A DNA stretch of 21,687 nucleotides from a virus. The notes below the pieces were generated by a model. That model did no database searches and was not told the DNA's origin. It saw nothing but the letters and a program-made list of their open reading frames with translations. The position numbers and the translations under genes are program-made. Position 1 is the stretch's first letter. Each line of letters begins with the position of its first letter. Shown here piece after piece: positions 7,704 to 15,644 of the stretch. The stretch lies in IMG/VR virus record IMGVR_UViG_3300025000_000460, positions 1 through 21,687 of that record. One strand, given 5' to 3'.

Positions 7704-8254
7704 TAGAAGTCGATGTCGGGCAAATGGAAAATATAGAAAGGCTTTTAGGTCACATACCTGGTGCTGTCCCAAAGGCTGTGTCTCGTGCGATTAACCGGGC
7801 TATTGATGTGGCAAAAACCGAAGCTGCCCGGAAGGTGCGCGAAACGTATTATATTAAAAATAAAGATATCATGGACACAGTAAAGGTAAAAAAGTCTAGT
7901 CCTAGCGATCTTATGGCTGAATTTGTTTCCCGCGGTCCGGCTATGCCGGTAATAAAATTCCAAGTAAACCCCAAAAAACCACAGCCCAAAAGAAAAAAAC
8001 AGATTATCGTCAGGGTAAAACGGGGTGAAGGCGGTACCATTATGGGTGCGTTTGTTGCTAAAATGCGTAACGGCAGAATCGGTGTTTATAACCGTGTCGG
8101 TAGGGCAAGATTTCCAATAGTCGAGCGCTACGGCCCAGCAGTACCGGAGATGTTAGGAGAGGATGGAGTTAGGGAATATATCGAAAGTAAAGCACAGGAA
8201 ACCCTCGAAAAACGTCTTGATCACGAAATAAACCGCCTATTAGGAGATGACTAA
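7700..8254 (+). CDS. minor tail protein Z-like tail completion protein
   Basis: 184 residues, basic, matching the prophage minor tail protein Z pattern. An N-terminal helix has VPKAVSRAINRAIDVAKTEA, followed by VRETYYIKNKDI. A Lys/Arg-rich central part (KKPQPKRKKQI) precedes GAFVAKMRNGRIGVYNR and IVERYGPAVPEML. In lambda, Z is needed at the head-proximal end of the tail so that the tail can join the head. Its position, right after the connector and before the tail genes, is consistent with a neck protein. The ATGA overlap with the preceding gene and TAATG with the next indicate coupled translation. Confidence 0.85.
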   Translation: MIEVDVGQMENIERLLGHIPGAVPKAVSRAINRAIDVAKTEAARKVRETYYIKNKDIMDTVKVKKSSPSDLMAEFVSRGPAMPVIKFQVNPKKPQPKRKKQIIVRVKRGEGGTIMGAFVAKMRNGRIGVYNRVGRARFPIVERYGPAVPEMLGEDGVREYIESKAQETLEKRLDHEINRLLGDD

Positions 8255-8733
8255 TGACACCTCTTATTTTAGTTGACAAATTAATTGAATTTATTACGTT
8301 GGTGGTAGTTAATTTTGAGCTTGAATCAAATATACCGGGAATTAAGAAAGCTCCGCAAGTAATATCCGGCTATCTTAAAGAAAAAAAGCCTAAGGAAAAA
8401 CAAACAGTACCTGATTTTCCATACGTTATTGTTCGTTATTTGGATGATACTGACACAAGTGAAAGTAATACGGCGACTGTCCGGGTCATTGCTGGCACCT
8501 ACAGCGAGGACGAGCAGGGCGGCTGGCGGGATTGCGTTAACGTAATCACCCGGATTAAAGAGGCTCTCCTAAAACAGCGGTTCATAGGTGGGCCTTTTAA
8601 AATTGAGTATCCGATCAAAACCGAGCTGCCCGAGGAGCAGCCATATCCTGAGTGGGTGGCTTTTTTGACGCTCAATGTAACAATTCCATCCATCCAGGAG
8701 GAAGGAGGATACCTAAAAGATGTCTTCAATTAA
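8254..8733 (+). CDS. probable tail terminator / neck protein
   Basis: A 159-residue protein with N-terminal helix, a DFPYVIVRYLDD strand, a TVRVIAGTYSEDEQGGWRDC segment, a helix VITRIKEALLKQRF, and a final strand region PEWVAFLTLNVTIP. This arrangement resembles the small alpha/beta tail-terminator proteins that cap the tail tube in Mu-like and Firmicutes phages, and the place between the Z-like and sheath genes is the usual one. The specific family name cannot be confirmed from sequence alone. ATG 8254 has AGGAG at 8242-8246. The 3' end overlaps the next gene by 14 bases. Confidence 0.6.
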   Translation: MTPLILVDKLIEFITLVVVNFELESNIPGIKKAPQVISGYLKEKKPKEKQTVPDFPYVIVRYLDDTDTSESNTATVRVIAGTYSEDEQGGWRDCVNVITRIKEALLKQRFIGGPFKIEYPIKTELPEEQPYPEWVAFLTLNVTIPSIQEEGGYLKDVFN

Positions 8734-8983
8734 TGAAAAAATGCCGTTAATTTATTGTGGCCCGACATTGCCGAGGGGAGTTTTGACCCAACATACTGTT
8801 TACCGAGGCGGTTTTCCTGCACATTTAAACAAGTATTTTGAGCAATGCCCGGCCATTAAGAGGCTGTTTGTGCCTGCAAGTGACCTAAATAAAACAATGC
8901 TGGCAATATCAAAGACCGGATCTGCTGAGAATGTTTGGTTCGGGCAGATAATTGAATGCTTCAAGGGAGGTGTTAGCCGTTGA
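8720..8983 (+). CDS. small conserved-looking phage protein, function unknown
   Basis: An 87-residue protein that I cannot assign. It contains MPLIYCGPTLPRGVLTQHTV, a Tyr/Phe-rich middle (GGFPAHLNKYFEQCPAIKRL) and a final helix SKTGSAENVWFGQIIECF. There is no signal peptide or transmembrane segment. It starts at ATG 8720, 11 bases after GGAGG in the sequence GGAGGATACC, inside the end of the preceding gene. Its end overlaps the sheath start (TTGA). Its lodging between the presumed tail terminator and sheath suggests a tail-assembly or capping role, by context only. Confidence 0.65.
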   Translation: MSSINEKMPLIYCGPTLPRGVLTQHTVYRGGFPAHLNKYFEQCPAIKRLFVPASDLNKTMLAISKTGSAENVWFGQIIECFKGGVSR

Positions 8984-10437
8984 CATATAAGCATGGTGTA
9001 TTTATTTCCGAAGTTCCAACTTCCGTTATTCCGCCCGTAAGAGTGGCGGCAGGCCTACCTGTAGTAGCGGGCACGGCTCCGATTAACTTAGCCGCAGACC
9101 AGACTTATGTCAATAAGCCAATGCTGGCTTATACATACGCGGAGGCTGTTAAAGCTCTTGGTTATTCATCTGATTGGGAAAGCTACACGCTTTGTGAATT
9201 TATGAAATCTCACTTTGCTCTATTTAGCGTGGCTCCGGTGGTATTTATCAATGTACTTGACCCGGTCACACATAAAAAGACCACCACTAACGCGACAATT
9301 AATATCACCAGTGATGTTGCTATCATTACTGTAAAGGGCGTATTACTGAGCGCACTTGTTGTCAAGCTTCTTGAGGCAGGCCAGCCGCTAATAAAAGACA
9401 CTGACTACACTGCAGCTTTCGATGATGAAGGACAAGTTATCATTACCCGTATTGTCGGAGGTGCTATCGGAGAGGCCCAGGCCACTTTAGTAGTTACTTA
9501 TGACTACCTTGACCCCACTATGGTTGATAGTACCGATATCATCGGCGGCGTGGACGCTACAACCGGTGCATATACCGGCCTTGAGTTAGTTAATAAGGTA
9601 TTTCCTTTATTCCGTTTGGTGCCTGGTCAGATTTTGGCCCCTGGTTGGTCTCACGACTCCGCTGTAGCAGCTGTAATGACCGCAAAGGCTGGAAGTATAA
9701 ACGGTCTATTTAAGGCAATAGCCATTACCGATGTGGATGATACTGCTGGAGGTGCCGATCTTTACGCCGAAGTACCGGCTTGGAAAAATAACAACAGCTA
9801 TACCGACCCTCTACAGGTAGTTTGCTGGCCAAAGGTGAAGCTGGGTGATGAAACATATCACCTTTCCACCCAGTTTGCAGGATTGGTCTGTAAAGTAGAC
9901 GGTCAAAACGATGATATTCCTTATATCAGTCCCTCAAACAAAAACCTCCAGGCCGCCGGTGCCGTTATTAGTAGCGGAGCAGAGGTTACTTTAGACCCCG
10001 CTCAAGCCGCATATCTAAACGGTGAGGGCATTGTTACGGCTCTTAATTTTATCGGAGGCTGGAAACTTTGGGGCAATAGAACCGGGGCTTATCCTGGAAA
10101 CACGGACGTGAAGGATAGCTTTATCCCCGTTAGGCGTATGTTTAACTGGGTTGGTAATACAATTATCCTGACCTTCTGGCAAAAGGTTGATGACCCCACC
10201 AATAAGCGGCTCATTGATACTGTAGTTGACAGCCTAAATATCTGGCTGAACGGCCTCACTGCCAGGGGTGCGCTGCTAGGTGGCAGGGTAGAATTCCAGC
10301 AGGACGAAAACCCGGTTACTGATTTACTTAATGGGATCGTCCGGTTCCATATTTATCAGACCCCACCCACACCAGCTGAAGACATGGAATTTGTGCTTGA
10401 GTTTGACGTGAACTACCTCAATGCACTGTTTGAATAG
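8980..10437 (+). CDS. contractile tail sheath protein (P2 FI / Mu L-like)
   Basis: The sheath subunit, 485 residues, that polymerises around the tail tube and contracts to drive it into the host. The N-terminal part has KHGVFISEVPTSVIPP, the usual extended N-terminal arm. A middle beta-rich insertion holds VITLSSxx-like repeats. The C-terminal domain is most diagnostic: WKLWGNRTGAYPG, SFIPVRRMFNWVGNTI, LNGLTARGALLGGRVEFQQD and FDVNYLNALFE. The start is TTG 8980, with AGGGAGGTG at 8964-8972. It overlaps the preceding TGA. The presence of this gene is the direct evidence that the virion is a myovirus-type particle. Confidence 0.95.
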   Translation: MTYKHGVFISEVPTSVIPPVRVAAGLPVVAGTAPINLAADQTYVNKPMLAYTYAEAVKALGYSSDWESYTLCEFMKSHFALFSVAPVVFINVLDPVTHKKTTTNATINITSDVAIITVKGVLLSALVVKLLEAGQPLIKDTDYTAAFDDEGQVIITRIVGGAIGEAQATLVVTYDYLDPTMVDSTDIIGGVDATTGAYTGLELVNKVFPLFRLVPGQILAPGWSHDSAVAAVMTAKAGSINGLFKAIAITDVDDTAGGADLYAEVPAWKNNNSYTDPLQVVCWPKVKLGDETYHLSTQFAGLVCKVDGQNDDIPYISPSNKNLQAAGAVISSGAEVTLDPAQAAYLNGEGIVTALNFIGGWKLWGNRTGAYPGNTDVKDSFIPVRRMFNWVGNTIILTFWQKVDDPTNKRLIDTVVDSLNIWLNGLTARGALLGGRVEFQQDENPVTDLLNGIVRFHIYQTPPTPAEDMEFVLEFDVNYLNALFE

Positions 10438-10448
10438 GAGGTAAGGCA

Positions 10449-10967
10449 ATGAACCAGGTACCTGAAAAGGTAATTAATTTTCGCGTATACGAAGACGGGG
10501 TCGATTTATTGGGAGTAGCTGACGTGGAGTTGCCCAGCATCGAGGCCATGTCAGAGACCATAAAGGGCGCCGGCATAGCTGGCGAAGTGGAGAGCCCAGT
10601 ACTTGGGCACTTCGGAAAGATGAGTATCAAAATAAATTGGCGCACGGTTACCAAGCCAACGGTAATCCTTGCGCAACAGAGAGTGCATAGCCTTGATTTC
10701 AGGGGCGCCATCCAGGTTCTTAACTCTGGAGCAGGAGAGTATAAAATAGTTCCTCTAAAGGTTGTTGTGCGGTGTCTGCCACAAAAGACCGAACTTGGAA
10801 AGTTGGACGTGGGAGCCAAGTCCGATGCATCAAATGAGCTTGAAGTTATCTATGTCAAGGTAATGTTAGATGGAAAGAAACTTTTGGAAATCGACAAGTA
10901 TAATTACGTCTGCGAGATAGACGGAGTTGATTATCTTAAAGACGTCCGTTCAGCCCTCGGCCTATAA
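10449..10967 (+). CDS. tail tube protein (P2 FII family)
   Basis: 172-residue major tail tube subunit, forming the inner channel under the sheath. The family's features are visible: PEKVINFRVYEDGVDLLGVA near the start, DVELPSIEAMSETIKGAGIA, and the central EVESPVLGHFGKMSIKINWR. It ends with YNYVCEIDGVDYLKDVRSAL, which is also typical. Order sheath-tube-chaperone-tape measure is that of P2. A TAGGAGGT site (10436-10443) precedes ATG 10449 at good spacing. The upstream gap is only 11 bases. Confidence 0.93.
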   Translation: MNQVPEKVINFRVYEDGVDLLGVADVELPSIEAMSETIKGAGIAGEVESPVLGHFGKMSIKINWRTVTKPTVILAQQRVHSLDFRGAIQVLNSGAGEYKIVPLKVVVRCLPQKTELGKLDVGAKSDASNELEVIYVKVMLDGKKLLEIDKYNYVCEIDGVDYLKDVRSALGL

Positions 10968-10987
10968 AAATAGAAGGAGATATATTA

Positions 10988-11302
10988 ATGCATACAATTA
11001 AATTCAGAAAGCCCTTCATATTCGAAGGCAAAGAATATGAAAACATAAGGCTTGACCTTGATTCCCTTACTGGCAGGGACTTGGTTAGCGCAGAGACCGA
11101 ATCAAGAGTAATTGCAGGTATATCATCTTCTCCGATGACAGATTTTTCAAAGCCCTACAACGCAGTAGTAGCGGCTAAGGCGGCTAAAGTTCCAACGGAT
11201 ATGATCTTTGACTTGCCAGCCAGGGAATTTACAAGTGTCGTCATAACGGTACAGGATTTTTTGTTAGGTATGGATTTAATCGAGGAGGACGCCCAGGAAT
11301 AG
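10988..11302 (+). CDS. tail assembly chaperone, zero-frame product (P2 gpE / Mu gp41-like)
   Basis: A 104-residue protein resembling the Mu gp41/P2 gpE tail assembly chaperones that bind the tape measure and help tube polymerisation around it. Diagnostic pieces are the N-terminal HTIKFRKPFIFEGKEYENI, a basic-hydrophobic start common to this family, and LDLDSLTGRDLVSAE. ATG 10988 follows AGAAGGAGA at 10973-10981. The reading frame ends in TAG after an acidic tail (DLIEEDAQE). The gene lies directly upstream of the tape measure gene, as expected. Near its 3' end lies a slippery heptamer, so this product is probably made together with a longer frameshifted form. Confidence 0.9.
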   Translation: MHTIKFRKPFIFEGKEYENIRLDLDSLTGRDLVSAETESRVIAGISSSPMTDFSKPYNAVVAAKAAKVPTDMIFDLPAREFTSVVITVQDFLLGMDLIEEDAQE

Positions 11303-11451
11303 CACTCATGGACACCTGCTTGAGAATGTCAATTGAAACTTCCACTCCAGTTCCTTACTGGCTGTCGCGTCCACTCCCAGAACTAACGGAGTGGATCCAA
11401 GTGTACCTAAATTTAGGTAAAAAGAATGGTGGTGTTCGCAATGGCCGGTAG
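10988..11451 (+). CDS. tail assembly chaperone, -1 frameshift fusion (E-E'-like)
   Basis: If ribosomes slip back one base at T TTT TTG (11257-11263), the first 92 residues of the chaperone are joined to 62 further residues read in the -1 frame from GTT at 11263 to TAG at 11449-11451, giving about 154 residues. The -1 frame has no stop over those 62 codons. The extension contains MDTCLRMSIETSTPVPYWLS and ELTEWIQVYLN, with the Tyr-Trp-Leu and Glu-Leu-x-x-Trp-Ile elements expected of E'-type extensions that bind the tape measure. This fills the otherwise empty 11303-11440. The extension ends inside the tape measure start. Established for P2 E/E' and lambda G/GT; inferred here. Confidence 0.8.
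11257..11263 (+). promoter_or_regulatory. -1 ribosomal frameshift site T TTT TTG
   Basis: The zero frame reads GAT TTT TTG, so the bases form an X XXY YYZ heptamer with X and Y both T. This is the same motif used by phage P2 between E and E'. No convincing stable downstream hairpin was found by eye within the first 10 bases. Confidence 0.8.
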
Positions 11452-13534
11452 AATGTTTGAAGTAGCTTTTCAAATAGCCGGTAGGGTTAGATCGTCTTTT
11501 GGTGGTATGTTTCAATCCGCAAGTAGTCGGATGCGCCAATTAAATCAGCAGACATCGTCCCTGAGAGCAGACTTGCGAAATCTGCAGAGGCAACAGCAGA
11601 CTGGGACAATAAGTACCCAAGAGTACGCGGAATCCTATGCCCGCCTGACAAGTCAACTACGGCAGGCTGAACGTGCACAACAAAGGTACTCCATGGCGGT
11701 AAGCCTACAGCATAGGGTTGGGAACTTTAGAAACCAGTCTCGGGCTAACATGATGGATGCCGCAGCCATGGCGGTTACTCTGGGTGCTCCAGTTGCCGCA
11801 GCTATCAAGTTTGAATCTGCCATGGCTGATGTTAAAAAGGTAGTTAATTTTGATACACCACAGCAATACAAAACAATGGAGCAGGATATTTTGAATCTAT
11901 CAAAGAGGATACCAATGGCTGCAAGCGGTCTGGCTCAGATTGTTGCTGCTGGTGGTCAGGCTGGAATCGGTAGAGACGAGCTCGCTGCATACGCTGAATC
12001 AGCGGCAAAAATGGGTGTGGCTTTCGATATATCAGCAGAAGACGCCGGCCAAACTATGGCCGAGTGGCGCTCTGCATTTAAAATGAATCAATCTCAGGTA
12101 AACACCCTGGCAGATCAAATAAATTTACTCGGAAATACGACTGCAGCTTCAGCTCCTAAAATATCCGATGTGGTGCGAAGAATAGGGCCATTGGGAGATG
12201 TCGGAGGGGCCGCCGCCTCACAAATCGCTGCACTTGGTGCAACGATGGTAGGAGCTGGTGTAGCAGAGGAAGTAGCTGCCACCGGTATAAAAAACATGAT
12301 CCTCTCCCTTGTTGCCGGTGATGCAGCAACAAAGAGCCAATCCGAAGCATTTCAGATGCTAGGCATGGATGCTAAAGAGATGGCATCTATGATGCAAGAG
12401 GATGCAGAAGGATCAATAACTAAGGTTTTTCAAGCCCTACAGAAGCTGCAAAAAGAGAAGCAAGCATCTGTTTTATCGGAGCTGTTCGGAAAGGAGAGTA
12501 TCGGGGCCATTGCTCCGTTACTAACAAACCTAGAAGGGTTGCAAGAAAACCTGAAAAAGGTTGGCGACGCTACTCAGTACGCAGGCAGTATGGAGAAGGA
12601 ATTCGCTGCCCGTTCGGCCACCACAGAGAATAACTTACAGCTTTTGAAAAATAGAGCTGAATCGCTTGCAATCACAACAGGTAGTATACTTTTACCACCA
12701 TTAAACAGCCTAGTTAATAAATTATCAGTAGTGGGAGAAAGAGTTTCAGCGTTTACAGAAAAACATCCAACACTAACTAAGGTAATGGTCATTGGTGCTG
12801 CATCAGCACTAGGATTTGGCATAGCCGTAACCGCATTGGGGTATGCGGCCAGTCTGGCCATATCTCCATTTGTTAATCTCTATGCCTGGGGAACCAGAGT
12901 GCAATTAATGAGTAAATTAAGTGCTGCGGCAACTAAGACATGGACAGCTGCTCAGTGGCTATGGAACACTGCTATGAGCATGAACCCTATTGGTCTGGTT
13001 GTAATGGCTATTGGTGGCCTAATTGCAACCGGTGTTTTGCTTTATAAAAATTTTGATACCATACGAAATATAGTAGATAACCTATGGGGTGTTTTTAAAA
13101 GAACATTTCCCGGTGCGGCAGGTTTCATTGAATCTGTCGGCCAAAAAGTGGGGGCACTATGGGACAAACTAAAAGGATTTTGGAGGTGGCTATCAGGCGG
13201 CGGCTCCAAAAGTAGTAGTGGCGGAGGCGTAACCCCTGAAGCTATGGAGCGATATGCATTCGGAGGGTTTGCCAACCGACCATCCATATTCGGTGACGGG
13301 CCAGGGCTGGAGGCAGCCATTCCGATTGATGGTTCGTCCCGTTCCCGTAGCATATGGGAGCGCACCGGTGAAATGTCTGGCTTTAGTAGCGGAACAAATA
13401 TCCAGGTAACTTTTGCCCCGGTAATACACGGCGCAGGTCCGGAAATTATTCCAGCACTCAAAGAACAGCAGCGTAGCTTCATGGATCAGCTTGGGGATAT
13501 AGCGCATCAGAAAAGGCGGGTTGCCTATGGCTAA
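11441..13534 (+). CDS. tail tape measure protein
   Basis: A protein of about 697 residues that fills the tail lumen during assembly and fixes tail length. It has an N-terminal coiled-coil region (residues about 30-85, Gln/Arg/Leu-rich), then a TP901-type core around AAIKFESAMADVKKVVNFDT. Two hydrophobic segments near residues 445-475 and 513-535 (MSMNPIGLVVMAIGGLIATG region) could insert into the host membrane. A Gly/Ser linker (GGGSKSSSGGG) near 585 precedes a C-terminal beta part with EAAIPIDGSSRSRS, common in these proteins. ATG 11441 is chosen because GGTGGTG (11428-11434) is 6 bases upstream. ATG 11426 and 11453 are alternatives. The stop overlaps the next start. Confidence 0.92.
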   Translation: MAGRMFEVAFQIAGRVRSSFGGMFQSASSRMRQLNQQTSSLRADLRNLQRQQQTGTISTQEYAESYARLTSQLRQAERAQQRYSMAVSLQHRVGNFRNQSRANMMDAAAMAVTLGAPVAAAIKFESAMADVKKVVNFDTPQQYKTMEQDILNLSKRIPMAASGLAQIVAAGGQAGIGRDELAAYAESAAKMGVAFDISAEDAGQTMAEWRSAFKMNQSQVNTLADQINLLGNTTAASAPKISDVVRRIGPLGDVGGAAASQIAALGATMVGAGVAEEVAATGIKNMILSLVAGDAATKSQSEAFQMLGMDAKEMASMMQEDAEGSITKVFQALQKLQKEKQASVLSELFGKESIGAIAPLLTNLEGLQENLKKVGDATQYAGSMEKEFAARSATTENNLQLLKNRAESLAITTGSILLPPLNSLVNKLSVVGERVSAFTEKHPTLTKVMVIGAASALGFGIAVTALGYAASLAISPFVNLYAWGTRVQLMSKLSAAATKTWTAAQWLWNTAMSMNPIGLVVMAIGGLIATGVLLYKNFDTIRNIVDNLWGVFKRTFPGAAGFIESVGQKVGALWDKLKGFWRWLSGGGSKSSSGGGVTPEAMERYAFGGFANRPSIFGDGPGLEAAIPIDGSSRSRSIWERTGEMSGFSSGTNIQVTFAPVIHGAGPEIIPALKEQQRSFMDQLGDIAHQKRRVAYG

Positions 13535-13736
13535 TACATACACGACAATCCAGGGTGATATGTGGGACGGAATATCGTTCAAGGTGTACGGCAGCGAATA
13601 CTGTATTTCAGAGCTTATTGAAGCTAACCCTGACTATCGTGAGATAGTTATTTTCCCAGCCAATATTAGCCTAAGCGTACCTGATATTACTATTCCAACT
13701 ACACAAAGCCTGCCCCCCTGGAAAAGGAGTAGTTGA
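13527..13736 (+). CDS. tail protein X (LysM-like, P2 gpX)
   Basis: A 69-residue LysM-fold protein of the Phage_tail_X family. It starts with an extended strand (YTTIQGDMWDGISFKVYG), followed by the helix SEYCISELIEANPDYREIVIF and PANISLSVPDITIP, the last strand of the domain. In P2, gpX belongs to the baseplate/hub region and lies next to gpD, as here. LysM-like domains of this type may contact cell-wall glycan or other baseplate proteins. ATG 13527 overlaps the tape measure stop (13532-13534). An AAAGGCGGG site precedes it. The Trp-Asp-Gly element is family-typical. Confidence 0.88.
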   Translation: MANTYTTIQGDMWDGISFKVYGSEYCISELIEANPDYREIVIFPANISLSVPDITIPTTQSLPPWKRSS

Positions 13737-14752
13737 TGAAGGCCAGGCGTGCGAGATTGCAGTTAATATATGATAGCGTAGATATTTCCACAGACATACA
13801 ATCTCACTTAATCAACTGGACTTTCACTGATAATTTAAGTGGTCAGGCTGATGATTTACAGGTAACGCTGGAAGATCGGGAACAGCTTTGGATTGGTCCC
13901 TGGATGCCTGATAAGGGAGCCACACTAAAAGCTAAAGTTATCCGCGAAAACTGGGAGCAGGATGGGCAAGTGGATGAGCTTTCCCTGGGGCAGTTCGAAA
14001 TTGATGAAATAGAAAACAACTATCCTCCCTCTACTGTGGCTATTAAGGCAATATCAATACCAGAATCATCTTCCCTGCGCGGAGAGAATAAAAACCGGGC
14101 CTGGGAAAAAACAAAGCTGTCTGTAATCTCGAAGGATATCGCCAGCGGAGCTGGACTGAAGCTTTTTTATGATACTAATGACGACCCTGAATATGACCGG
14201 ATAGAGCAGACCGAAGAAACGGATCTGGTGTTCTTGTTGCGACTATGTAACGATGCCGGTCTCTGTTTAAAGGTTTCCGATGCTCAAGTAGTCATTTTTG
14301 ATGAACAAAAATATGAGCAGCAAGAACCGGTTGATACCATAATAAAGGGCCAGGCACGTATAAAAAATTATCGAGGAAGAACAACTTTAAGTGGTTTGTA
14401 TAAATCATGTCGAGTTGAATACCAGGACGCCGGCAAAAAACAGAAAATAAAATACGAATTTACCCCACCGAACCCGCCGAAAATCGGTAGGGTTTTAGTT
14501 ATTAATGAACGAGTATCGTCGATTAAGGAAGCTGAAAGGTTAGCTAAAAAACGTTTACGCCAGGAAAACAAGAAAGGTATAACGTTTTCAATCACGATGA
14601 TGGGTGACATCAAATACCTGGCTGGTTTGACGGTTAACCTGTTAGGCTTTGGTGTGTTTGACGGGAAATATATTATTACTCAAGCTACTCACGGCCAGCA
14701 AAGTGGCTATGAAGTTAAATTGGAGTTGCAGAAATGTTTGGAGGGATACTAA
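13736..14752 (+). CDS. baseplate hub protein (late control gene D family)
   Basis: A 338-residue baseplate hub of the P2 gpD/Mu gp44 group, related to the gp27-like part of VgrG. It forms a ring around the tube end that carries the spike. Visible family features are the N-terminal beta barrel with DVSTDIQSHLINWTFTDN-type start (DSVDISTDIQSHLINWTF), LEDREQLWIGPWMPDKG, and LGQFEIDEIENNYPPSTVAI. A later segment contains QTEETDLVFLLRLCNDAGLC, and the C-terminal part has YIITQATHGQQSGYEVKLEL. ATG 13736 has AAAAGGAG at 13722-13729. TTG 13733 just upstream is less well spaced. The gene overlaps the X stop by one base and the V start by one base. Confidence 0.93.
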   Translation: MKARRARLQLIYDSVDISTDIQSHLINWTFTDNLSGQADDLQVTLEDREQLWIGPWMPDKGATLKAKVIRENWEQDGQVDELSLGQFEIDEIENNYPPSTVAIKAISIPESSSLRGENKNRAWEKTKLSVISKDIASGAGLKLFYDTNDDPEYDRIEQTEETDLVFLLRLCNDAGLCLKVSDAQVVIFDEQKYEQQEPVDTIIKGQARIKNYRGRTTLSGLYKSCRVEYQDAGKKQKIKYEFTPPNPPKIGRVLVINERVSSIKEAERLAKKRLRQENKKGITFSITMMGDIKYLAGLTVNLLGFGVFDGKYIITQATHGQQSGYEVKLELQKCLEGY

Positions 14753-15237
14753 TGGACCCGATTTTAAAAAACTTAATACGTGTCGGTATAGTATCTTCAA
14801 TAAACCCTGCTAAGTGTACAGCCCGAGTAGCTTTTGAAGACCGGTCCAGTGTAGTATCATTTGACCTGCCCATCTTAGTACGGGGATCCTTTCAAAACAA
14901 AGATTACTGGATGCCAGACCCCGGTGAGCAGGTGGTGTGCCTATTTTTACCCTCTGGGAATGCTCAAGGTTTCATTCTGGGATCTCTGTATTCTGAAAAG
15001 GATAGTACACCGGTAACCGATGGAAACAAGCGACACGTAGCCTTTTCAGACGGCACAAAAATTGAGTATGATCGCGAAACGCATACCCTGACTATTGACG
15101 CAGCAGGACCAGTAAATATAGTCGCCGCTGACAATATAAATGTAATCGGTGATGTAGTGGCAGATGGAATAAGTCTTAAAACGCATACTCATAGCACGCC
15201 AGCTGGTAATACCAGTCCTCCTTTAGGTGGTGCATAA
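14752..15237 (+). CDS. baseplate assembly protein V (spike)
   Basis: A 161-residue spike protein of the P2 gpV type. It is expected to be trimeric, with an OB-fold followed by a beta-helical needle. The OB-fold part has VGIVSSINPAKCTARVAFED and the typical RGSFQNKDYWMPDPGEQVVC. The needle region shows regular strands with VAFSDGTKIEYDRETHTLTI. The C-terminus has KTHTHSTPAGNTSPP, in which HTH is an HxH motif. In P2 gpV and relatives, HxH of three chains holds an iron ion at the tip (established knowledge); the match here is by motif. ATG 14752 overlaps the gpD stop by one base and has TTGGAGGG upstream. Confidence 0.93.
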   Translation: MDPILKNLIRVGIVSSINPAKCTARVAFEDRSSVVSFDLPILVRGSFQNKDYWMPDPGEQVVCLFLPSGNAQGFILGSLYSEKDSTPVTDGNKRHVAFSDGTKIEYDRETHTLTIDAAGPVNIVAADNINVIGDVVADGISLKTHTHSTPAGNTSPPLGGA

Positions 15238-15239
15238 CA

Positions 15240-15632
15240 GTGGCAATTGGCAGTTTTGGAGATATAGTTTTTGAGGTATCTGCCGAAAAAATTAGGACAT
15301 TTGACAACTTTGTCCGCAGCAGTGCCGGTCGTTGGTCAGAACATGAGGTTATAAACCAAAAACCACCGTCTGAGTTTATTGGACCAGGGCTTGACTCAAT
15401 CAGCTTTTCGATGCGATTCGATGTCCAATACGGCATGAATCCACGCGTTGAGATGGAAAAATTACTTATTATGGAGCGTTCCGGGCAAGCAGAAATCTTG
15501 ATTATTGGTGGCAAAGGCCTGGGCATAGATAAATGGGTTATAACTAACTTAAAGCAAAACTGGCAAACGGTAGATAATCAAGGCAATGTTTTGGTCGGTG
15601 TTGCTGAGGTGACTTTAAAAGAATACGTGTAG
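15240..15632 (+). CDS. tail protein U-like (P2 gpU family)
   Basis: A 130-residue protein resembling Phage_P2_GpU. Family-like parts are the start MAIGSFGDIVFEVSAEKI, a WSEHEVINQKPPSEFIGPGL segment (Gly-Pro-Gly turn), SISFSMRFDVQYGMNPRVEM, and the final IDKWVITNLKQNW followed by AEVTLKEYV. In P2, U is part of the tail-assembly set and lies between T and X. Here it sits between V and W, an altered order. Start GTG 15240 with AGGTGG at 15225-15230. Only two bases separate it from the V stop. Exact role (tube terminator or baseplate-linked) is not certain. Confidence 0.82.
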   Translation: MAIGSFGDIVFEVSAEKIRTFDNFVRSSAGRWSEHEVINQKPPSEFIGPGLDSISFSMRFDVQYGMNPRVEMEKLLIMERSGQAEILIIGGKGLGIDKWVITNLKQNWQTVDNQGNVLVGVAEVTLKEYV

Positions 15633-15644
15633 GTGGTGGGATAG

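Noticed and set aside
11347-11361. Hairpin CCAGT-TCCTT-ACTGG as a frameshift stimulator
   Set aside because: It is about 84 bases downstream of the slippery site, too far for a typical stimulator.
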